From: Trachythela sp. YZ-2020
Lineage: Eukaryota; Cnidaria; Anthozoa; Malacalcyonacea; Clavulariidae
NCBI GenBank assembly: GCA_016169945.1
Contig: JADLSH010000252.1
Span: forward strand, 1 to 64,000
DNA length: 64,000 nucleotides
Direction of reading: 5' to 3'
Shown here: positions 56,354-64,000 of the stretch, piece after piece
Layout of the letters: every line of letters begins with the position of its first letter
How positions within the stretch are numbered: the first letter of the stretch is position 1
The notes under the pieces: model-generated
What the model was told of the DNA's origin: nothing
Databases searched by the model: none
What the model saw: the letters and a program-made list of their open reading frames with translations, nothing else
Made by a program: the position numbers and the translations under genes

Positions 56354-56986
56354 TCATGTTATAGTGTTTTTAATATTTATTTTTAATATATGTATATAGT
56401 CTAACGGCCCCTTGAAAAGCAGCACCGACGCTGAAGGGTCACCGTTATCAAATAATTTGAAATAATAATAATAATTCAGTGTTTTCTTTTTGTCTGCGCG
56501 TATTATACATAATTTCTCCGTAAGGCATAAGTTACAACTCCGTGCACCAGCACTACGTGGGGAAGTACGCTTTAAAATGGACCACTTGATGTTTACAGGT
56601 CTTCCGCTAGCCTTCAGTTTCAACACGTATTTTGACAGTTCCGTTTCTGTTGCGTATCGCTCGTTGTTGATGGATTTCTTGTGGTTCCTGTATCGTTCCT
56701 TAAACGTCGTAGACGTCATCCCGATGTACTCTTTTGTGTCTTCATCCATGACCGTTGTGACTTCTGCCTTGTACACGATATTCGTTGTCAAACAGTTACC
56801 TTGGAGGGGGCATTCGGACTTGGTTTGGCAGTTGCAATTGTTCTTATCTTCCGTGGTTGTCTCCTCCGGCATGGTTGTTGAACTTTCCAGCAGTTGGTGG
56901 TTGTGTGTTGAAATCGCGCTTTTGACATTTCCCACACAAGAATAGCTCACTTTTACAGAGTTTCTGTTGAAGATTTCAACACACAA
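56354..56986 (-). mobile_element. Second Penelope-like element fragment (GIY-YIG endonuclease)
   Basis: A 210-codon open frame. It begins with FNRNSVKVSYSC (end of the RT region), continues with an acidic linker, a Cys cluster (CNCQTKSECPLQGNC), GIY-YIG (EYIGMTSTTFKERYRNH) and TELSKYVLKLKASG, and ends with SCNLCLTEKL and a low-complexity tail. The RT core is missing, so it is 5' truncated. It differs clearly from the fragment at 54,125, hence another family member. A hammerhead lies downstream at 55,841-55,910. Confidence 0.85.
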
Positions 56987-56994
56987 CCACCAAC
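56893..56994. repeat. Inverted repeat, 23-bp perfect arms
   Basis: GTTGGTGGTTGTGTGTTGAA at 56,893 and its complement ending at 56,994, with about 56 bp between. It marks the 5' truncation point of the minus-strand Penelope fragment and may record a foldback during insertion. Confidence 0.9.
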
Positions 56995-57049
56995 ATTTGT
57001 CACTTGTTAAGTGAATACATGTTTTTCAGGGAATATTTTGAAATTACAT

Positions 57050-57862
57050 GTTAGCTCAGTGCTCCGGCGCAACCCGGTTACTGTCTGGTCATGTGGCATC
57101 CCAGGTATAGTGCATATTAATTTACTTTCTATATATATGCCTTTTTACTCATATTATTTTCGATGCTTTTTCATTTATAATGACCCAGTTTGTATGCAAA
57201 ATTCAGTTTGTAAAAATAATTAAAGCTTTATAACTAGTGTGTGGAATTTTTACACCATTATAATATTTATAGTTAACGAAATTGGAACAGTCGTTGTCGC
57301 ATTTGTATCGATCCAAAAATATGTGATCGTATTGTATTGAATATTAAATATATTTAAACCGTGTAAATAAGTGGTATATAAATTTAAGCGTTCTCCGTAC
57401 AGCGGAATCGAACAATTATTTGGTAAACAGCTACAGCAAGACGATTCCGTGTCGCATGACTGCACCTTTAATCTTTATATGTGTAGTCTGTAGACGATAA
57501 TATGTGACAATGCTTATTTTATTAATAATATAAAATCCAAGGATATAAAACTAATGGTTATGACTAAAATACCGTCGTTCGATGCAACGTCCTTTAGATG
57601 GATCTTTTAAATGATAGTGATTCGTTCACAATGCTGTAGGAGTGTAGCAGATATTAATATCCTCGTTTGAAGGATTTGAATCTTGTAATTGTGTTATTTA
57701 CAAAACTTAGCCAAGTATACTTGAAGAAAATTCATTAACGAATAACAACGGCTTTGCTGCCCAACATCTCCGTTCAGTTAGAAGCTAGCAGCATTCGACT
57801 GTGGGTAAACACTATATTTAGAATTTTATTCGGTTAAGAAATAGTCTAAGTCATACCTATCA
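57050..57862. other. Duplicated non-coding segment with the MULE empty site at its end
   Basis: Matches 9,858-10,661. The word AGGAAATCTTCAGTC at 57,862 is the uninterrupted form of the MULE target. No gene. Confidence 0.7.
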
Positions 57863-58214
57863 GGAAATCTTCAGTCAATTCAATCTTAGTATGAGAAGAG
57901 TAAAATTGTTTAAACGAACTCAGAACAATAACAATTCCGCAAGAGAAATTCTATAATAAGCGGAACAGTTTCATTACCATATATGGGATAATTGTTTTGT
58001 TTATCAACGCAATGACAACAGACTGCCAGCCTACCCCTACTGAGTATAGCAGACGACTTTGACTCACGTGACCAGACAGAACCAGATCTCTCTGCAGCAG
58101 GGGGTGGCGAAGGTGAGACCCTTGGAAACAGGTTGGCACCAACCCCCTTGCATCCCCACACCGCTTCTCTATTGATCTGTTCTAATTGACACATCACGTG
58201 CCTCGCAATGTTCG

Positions 58215-58624
58215 TAGGGATGGGCGATACGATACCAGTCCGATACTAAGTATTTTGGTCGATACCAAAACCGATACGGATACTTCCATCTGTGATTAGA
58301 ACAACATTTTAATTGAAAAATATGAATAATTGGATCAAGAAGTAGTCCATATTTATCCATAATTATATGTCTTCTGGCTGATATGAATATGATCACGAGC
58401 CCCAAAAAGACCAAAATGAAAGTGCAAGTTTATACAACTCTTTTACACTACATTCTCTCTATACAAACTAACTACATTTTACCACATTTTCATCAATACT
58501 GAAAACATTGCAAGCTCAAGTGGTATCGAAATTACCAAAACTTTTTGTGAGTATCGAAAGTATCGATACTTTTGTAAAGTATCGCTGGTATCGATATTTG
58601 CCACTGTATGATATCGCCCATCCC
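58215..58624. mobile_element. hAT-like MITE, copy B
   Basis: Same element and position as 20,913-21,367. The left end TAGGGATGGGCGATAC is intact and the right end is shortened to GCCCATCCC. Confidence 0.75.
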
Positions 58625-58975
58625 CCGTCATGTTGTGATTTGGATTTCTGTTTTCACTGACAAACCGCTTTGGTCCTGGTTATACAGACCGTGGTTTTAT
58701 TTACCTTAATTCAATCATTGTAAATCTATGCGAGGGTAATCCCGTACTACGCATTATTATTAAATACCCTCTGAATAAAACATGTGATAAGTTTGTTTTG
58801 TTTAATTGGCCATGACCTAACCCGCGCAATCGAATATACTTGTTATTGAGTTTATCTTGTGGCGTTGCCAATATAATGTCGAAGACGCAAGAAGTTGGTT
58901 AATAAAGGCAAAGTAACACGGGGACCAAAATTGCCGTACTTGCAACAAAAGCTGATTTCAACGCATGTTAATGAA

Positions 58976-59664
58976 TTTTAACACTCAATTTTCGCAAACT
59001 GGCTTTCTTATTGGTCAATTTGTACAACGTGTGTGCATTTTATATAGCAACAACGCACGGCCGTGCCGTTATAGTTTATATCAAAACGGCAAGATGGCGC
59101 CCGAATTCACGAATGGAAAAGTTTATAAGATTTTTAAGCCGCAGACAATCCCAAAACCACGAAGTGGCCAAATTTCTAAAATAATTCCGTATTTAAACGT
59201 AAACATGTGTTATTTATTTAGTTTATGGAATATAAGTTGTGAATGCGTGGCGAAGCCGGTTGAAAATATATTCGTAAGTCGGCAGACAGATTCAAAACAA
59301 CAACAAGGTTGTTTCTTATATAAAAGCTATTTTTCGTTTTAAAATATTCTAAAAACACTTTTGAATATTATCAAAACTAAACAAGGAACTAGTAAACAGT
59401 TAGTTCACCAAAGTTTATAGAATGTTTATGCTCATAATTCATAAATAAAAAATACCGCCAAAGCGAGTATCAATTTTACTCAAATTGAATATTAAAACGT
59501 TCAAAGCACTCTTTGTTCATGCATTATCGTGATTTACAAGCACTCGTTCACGAACAAGGAACGAGAGTTTCATACTGCACGAGACGCAGTCGAGTGCAGT
59601 ATTAAACTTTGAGCTTGTAAATCCCGATAATCCACTCACAGAGTGCTTTAATCCTTAAATGTTC
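58976..59664. mobile_element. 0.69-kb insertion specific to copy B
   Basis: Copy A reads TTAATGAATAATGTTCACTG without it. The ends (TTTTAACACTC and, inverted, TTAAGGATTAAAGCACTC) are only loosely similar. The 3' third forms a foldback around 59,525-59,635 (GATTTACAAGC paired with GCTTGTAAATC). An open frame of 125 codons (58,965-59,342) has no recognised motif. Class unknown. Confidence 0.5.
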
Positions 59665-59769
59665 ACTGCACAGAGTAACAAAACACGAGACAATATTCCT
59701 AAACGTTTCTGCTTAACAGGCGTTGAAATCTGTCTTATCAGAACACATGTACAGTTGTATACTACATAC

Positions 59770-59889
59770 CTGGCGAATGTAACCGATTTCTTTGATATAT
59801 CCCGACGTATGATATGAGTGTAAAAGTGCCCACAATACCAAGAAAACACAACACGCGACACAGTCTTTGCGTCGACATTCTGTTCGCAT
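59770..59889 (-). CDS. Putative first exon with type II membrane anchor (copy B)
   Basis: Forty codons ending at a CAG|GTATGT donor. Basic MRTECRRKDC is followed by a hydrophobic segment, conserved with copy A (21,937-22,056) except for a few residues. It is the likely 5' exon of the gene ending at 52,113, about 6.7 kb away. Upstream in-frame codons extend to another Met at 60,024 but are not open in copy A, so this Met is preferred. Confidence 0.5.
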
Positions 59890-60746
59890 AATTACCACGC
59901 AATTACTGAAGAAGAAAGTTGATAATATCACTGAGAACCCGTTTAGGTATAAAACATGGCGCTTTTCTCTGAATTCGATATATACTGGCGCTTTCAGGGA
60001 ACTCAAGCAGTTTGTCGTTTGCAACAGCGGGATATTGCGGCCACATCAAGAAAGTTGATACTTTGATTTAATTTATATCGTTGTTCCTACAGTGCTTGTC
60101 GTATTTACTGTAAGTTTGATGGAGCGGTTCTTTATATGCCTTTTCCTAATCGTTACAGCACCAGATTTAACCGTCTGAAAGGGAACACAAACGAACGTTG
60201 AGTTGTTGTCTGTGATTAATTTGTTGGCAGGTCGATTTTCGTGTCAGTCACACCAGCTGGAGGATTGTAGTAGCGTTGAACAATTTCAATTAGCGGGTTA
60301 TGTTTCTGAGTAAATACGTCACTTTTTGGCGAGTTTACAAATATTTCTATTTAAAGAGTTTGCAATGCAATTTTAATTCAACATATTATTGGACAACATG
60401 TCCAGGATAAACAAAGTTATCGATTACAGTAATGGAATAAAAGAAGCGCGTTGAATATGACATCAAACTTAGGAAAGGCAAAAAGGCGCATTATTTTCCA
60501 AGGAACCTGGAGAAATCATCCCCAATGCGATATATTTACATGTTCACATATACAGAAACCACCAGAAGTGTGTGATATTTTGAACATTTTGCGACCTATA
60601 ATTTCGGTAATTAAATCCTCAACTTAGATAAGACGCCAGCAGGGTGCAAGCCAACGTGTAATTAACGCCTTCCCCCGCATAAATAACAATTACCTAATAA
60701 GTAAGAATTTAGTCCACTCCTTTCACAAATACAATTTATTTACTAA

Positions 60747-61267
60747 GGGCCTGTTCATATGGGGAAAAGTTATCTCGGTTAGCGAGAAAACATTTCGACT
60801 AGCCAAATAATTTTGTTCTGTTCATATCGAGAAACGTTACCCCGAATACCGGGTAAAGTTTCCGGCTGTGACGTAGCACTGGTGTGACGCGCAAGGCGGG
60901 AAAAGTTAAAAAAATCTTTAAAATACATTTTAAAAACAAATATGGCTGCTTTGAACCTACGTTACGTAGTTGGATTAACGGAAAACAACCTTGTCCAGTT
61001 TCTACGCACGCCATTTTGTAAAGTGTAAATTGAAAAGTTGGCGGGAAAGTTGTGGATATGTTGTGTTCATATGGGAAAAACATTATCCCGGTCACCGAGA
61101 TCTCGCCTGTCAACAAGCGAGATCTGGGTACACGGGAAAATTTTCGTCTCATATGAACGCAGTGCAATTTTTCATACTATTTTCATAACAAGGCGAGATC
61201 TCGCTTGTAAACTTGTCGAAATGTTTTCTCGCTAACCGAGATAACTTCTCCCCATATGAACAGGCCC
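60747..61267. mobile_element. MITE with long TIR, 521 bp
   Basis: The left end GGGCCTGTTCATATGGGGAA and the inverted right end GGGCCTGTTCATATGGGGAG continue into TTATCTCGGTTAGCGAGAAA, giving TIRs over 50 bp. The flanks are TAA and AAA, fitting a 3-bp TWA duplication with one change. Copy A shows the empty site TACTAAGAAGCCTC at 22,920. No coding content. Confidence 0.85.
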
Positions 61268-61890
61268 AAAGAAGCCTCAGTCTGCGGAGGAGAGTGGCCA
61301 GATAGCGTTGATTACAACTCTACATTATTAATCACCTATACAATGCAATGACAGGAAGTCTCCAATCAATCTCGTACCCAGAGCCATAAGGTAAATGGCT
61401 CTGGCCACATGAGTTGGAGAAATAAATCTGATTGGTCAATCTAAGAGTTATCGGATCCATAACCCCTGTGGCTATCCTTAGTACGGCCAATATATTTTGT
61501 ATAGGTGTGAACACCATCTTTTTGCGTAAAAATTTTGGTTCAGTTTTTGACGTTTTTATGTTGATATTCGTCGTGAATAGCCGTGATAAAATTAAGAAGT
61601 TGTTTATGAAACACTTCGTGTCATTTGAAGAAAAGAATGGACTTCTTTATGGCAATAATTGGAAATTATTTTTGACTCTGAGTTTGATATGTGACCTTTA
61701 ATTCTCTGATTTCAATGGAGTTTTGACTGTATTTGTATATTTTAAATGTAATTATGTTATTAAGAAGAGAGAGGAAATTCATGTGTACAAGATTTACAAG
61801 TGTACTGAGATTTTTGTACAAGATGTGGGATTTATTTATTGAACTGTAAATACATTATGAGTTATGGTGTTTGACAATATCAATATGTTG

Positions 61891-62187
61891 ACTAGTTGGC
61901 AAAAAAACAGAATTAGGCAACGATGTTATGGATAATTACATATGTGGCAAAATTTGTATTTACATGCAGTTTAATACTCTAGACGATATAGTAAAACTAG
62001 TAGTTACTATCGCAAGGAAAGTGCTGCCTAAGCATGTTTTGTAGTATTAAACGTACTAAATAATTATGTTATGTTCGCGTGGCGCAATAAGCCAATAACA
62101 AATTTTGGCAACGTATATATTATCACTGAATAAATGTAGGCAAAAATTTCGGCGTGAAAAATCTAATTTTTTTAGCAGCTTTTAATA
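61891..62187. other. Non-coding, nothing recognised
   Basis: Single-copy AT-rich stretch right of the duplication end. Confidence 0.4.
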
Positions 62188-62196
62188 GGCTGTTGT

Positions 62197-63104
62197 CACT
62201 CTCCTCCGCAGAGCCTTTATTGGTAAAAAATAAAGTAAAAAATAAAATAAATTTTTAAGGGCGCTAAGTATGACGGGAAGATGGAAGTTTCGTAAGGCTC
62301 TGCCATATAATGTTTTAAAAATGGCGCCAAATTACCGTGAGAGATTGGCACTAGTTCTTGCTCGTGAATTATTCAACATGGCTGACACAAAAAGCATTTT
62401 GTCATTGTCCAATAGACCGTTTCAGGATGCAAAAGTTTGTGGAAAAGTGGTGTGTTCGAAGTGCATCTTCTTTACATAAAGTGCATCTTCCTTATCATCG
62501 TTATCTACATGATATTATATAGTTATGTTATAAGTGCATGCCATGTCTAAATATTGGTTTAAAGACTAACACTAGCATTAAGAAAGTCAAAATATACAAT
62601 GAAATCATACTATAACTTAAAGTATACAAGCCCTTTTTGAAGAAACCAGTTAGATTTATCAAGCATACATCGACATTCAAATATCACAATATGGCGACTT
62701 TTGACCTTTCACATGATTAATATATATATATTGATTTTTTTTGTTATAAAATAGCTTCAAAATAACGTGAAATTCATTCTACTTACCTTCAAGACTTAAA
62801 TTATCAAGTGACAATTCCAAATCCTCAACTATAATGTCGTTTTCACCTCGCAATTCGGTCATCCCCGAGAACCGATCAAAATCCCTGAGAACCGAACATT
62901 ATATGGCAGAGGCTTCTCCTCCTTTCCCCCCTTCGCCTCCCCCCCGTGTCCTCTACTGTCCCTACTTTACCATTATTACCCTCCACTACGAAAAATGCCA
63001 TTATTACTTCCGCTACGAAAACTATATATTTCCTTTGATTTTATTACTGTGAAAAAACAATTTTAACTGTGAAAAAAACAAAGAAGCCTCTGCGGAGGAG
63101 AGTG
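62197..63104. mobile_element. MULE-type MITE, 908 bp, with 9-bp target duplication
   Basis: The ends are CACTCTCCTCCGCAGAG in inverted orientation. They are flanked by the perfect 9-bp direct repeat GGCTGTTGT (62,188-62,196 and 63,105-63,113), the length typical of Mutator-like elements. No transposase. A 69-codon frame at 62,270-62,479 has no recognised motif. The word GCGGAGGAGAGTG also occurs near 22,937 and 61,283, possibly from a related element end. Confidence 0.85.
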
Positions 63105-63147
63105 GGCTGTTGTCAAATTACTCATGGAAGTCACGGGGAAAAGACAG

Positions 63148-63408
63148 TCATATAACAACACAGGGGACCAACAATAGACTCGCTCTGTCACCCTTTTGGA
63201 GTCTTATTTCTGTTTCATTGTCAGTTTCGTATGAATGTTTTATTTTTATAGACTCCCTTACTTTTTGGAGTCTGATTTGTGTTTCACTGTCAGTTTCCTC
63301 TGACTGCATTTTCTTTTTATAATCATTAGCTTTTTTAAGCCTAGCTTGTTTATCACTTGGTGTTTCCACTGAACGCCTCTTTTTCTGATATTCTCTATCC
63401 AGTTTCAC
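63148..63408 (-). CDS. Possible exon with Lys/Glu-rich 25-residue repeats
   Basis: 86 codons with three related modules: KRRSVETPSDKQARLKK, KKMQSEETDSETQIRLQK and KHSYETDNETEIRLQK. Such ETPxxRxxRL-type modules are common in the N-terminal parts of Helitron-related and other invertebrate proteins, predicted to be charged helices. No start context, splice partners or downstream domain is visible, so it may be a repeat relic. Confidence 0.4.
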   Translation of the reverse strand: MKLDREYQKKRRSVETPSDKQARLKKANDYKKKMQSEETDSETQIRLQKVRESIKIKHSYETDNETEIRLQKGDRASLLLVPCVVI

Positions 63409-64000
63409 CTTTAGTTTTGATTTTGGAAACTATATATTTATTTAATTGCACAGGTATAATTTTACTGAAAAGAGTTGGTATGTATTTCTATTGACAGAGA
63501 ATACAAATATTGCTCCAACTCTAGAATATTAATAAACTTCATGACAACAGCAGTGCCATTAGGATCAGGCATGCAACTATAGTGTCGGCATGTGAGTCAA
63601 AGATAAATCATTAATTTTCTTTATTAAGGCCATCATATAGCCCTCTAATATTAAAATAGCACGACTGTCATTCAAGTGCTGTATGAATATCATAGTAAGG
63701 AAATTCAATTTCCCGATCAGTTATAACAAGCCCTTGAAGCTCCTTTCCCTAAGTCATATATAAACCAAATTTGGGTAGATCAATGTTATTTTGCGCCTCA
63801 TTAATGGGTTGATCACTATTATATTTTGAGCTACATCCACGGGTAGATTGTTTATATTTTGAGCTACCTCCACGGGTAGATTGTTTACATTTTGAGGTAC
63901 CTCCACTGGTAGATTACTTTTAATTGATCTATTCAAAAAACCTGTAATTAACCTCGAGATTAACCTAAGACATTTTGTAGCATTCTATTGAATATTTTCC
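63409..64000. other. Mostly non-coding, with a 33-bp tandem repeat
   Basis: Contains the tandem repeat at 63,795-63,912. Otherwise nothing recognised; the window ends here. Confidence 0.4.
63795..63912 (-). repeat. 33-bp tandem repeat, about 3 units, open on the minus strand
   Basis: The units contain CCACGGGTAGATTGTTTA. On the minus strand each 33-bp unit encodes an 11-residue module (NNLPVEVAQNI). A unit length divisible by three keeps the frame open, so the open frame at 63,754-63,936 alone is weak evidence for a gene. Confidence 0.8.

Larger units (their letters stand above)
51690..57862. repeat. Segmental duplication block B4 (pair of 6,608-10,661)
   Basis: Collinear copy of 6,608-10,661 with about 2.3 kb of additional Penelope-derived DNA (about 54,650-57,050). 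It retains the intact glycosyltransferase-like exon. Confidence 0.9.
57866..61890. repeat. Segmental duplication block B5 (pair of 20,574-23,545)
   Basis: Collinear copy of 20,574-23,545 carrying two later insertions (58,976-59,664 and 60,747-61,267). Apart from the anchor exon at 59,770-59,889, no coding part is supported. Confidence 0.88.

Noticed and set aside
59525..59635. Stem-loop with GTTTCATACTGC, considered as a further ribozyme
   Set aside because: No CTGANGA core; it looks like the end of a foldback insertion.
1..64000. tRNA and rRNA genes
   Set aside because: I looked for A-box/B-box patterns and cloverleaf pairing by eye and found none that I would defend; a covariance search would be decisive.

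Overview
This window is animal nuclear DNA. It is AT-rich, has spliced exons with GTAAG-type donors, few genes and very many transposable elements. The TE families (Mutator-like with SWIM transposase, Penelope-like elements with GIY-YIG and hammerhead ribozymes, Harbinger, gypsy, hAT MITEs) and the style of the host exons suggest a cnidarian, but that assignment is inference.

Layout. The frame is a large direct segmental duplication. Blocks at about 1-23,545 (copy A) recur in the same order at about 30,838-61,890 (copy B), offset by roughly 30-45 kb because each copy took different insertions. Each copy carries, on the minus strand, a single-exon protein kinase (intact in A at 3,433-4,530; broken in B at about 48,380-49,330) and a putative type II glycosyltransferase gene. 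The glycosyltransferase has an anchor exon at 22,056 (A) or 59,889 (B) and a C-terminal exon that is intact in B (52,113-53,020) but frameshifted in A (7,037-7,942). The two copies therefore decay reciprocally. Between them lie a Harbinger remnant (23,590-25,812) and a nearly perfect 2.28-kb tandem duplication (25,828-30,381).

Copy A is split by a 9,892-bp Mutator-like element (10,672-20,563). It has 0.8-0.9 kb almost identical inverted repeats and a 10-bp target duplication, and copy B supplies the empty site. It carries a decayed MULE/SWIM transposase in several splice-compatible exons. Directly inside its right inverted repeat, on the same strand, is a decayed protein-kinase gene whose exon runs towards the transposase exons. 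A kinase-carrying MULE, possibly a kinase-transposase fusion, is the most unusual thing I see.

Copy B is expanded by a gypsy LTR element (36,223-40,381) that split an exon of an unknown gene, a 3.6-kb TTAA-flanked element made largely of a foldback, several MITEs, a degenerate DNA transposon (about 49,361-51,587), and Penelope-like remnants (54,125-56,986). Three hammerhead ribozyme motifs accompany the Penelope pieces. The right edge holds a 908-bp MULE-type MITE with a 9-bp target duplication. Most of the remaining sequence is non-coding or too eroded to name.
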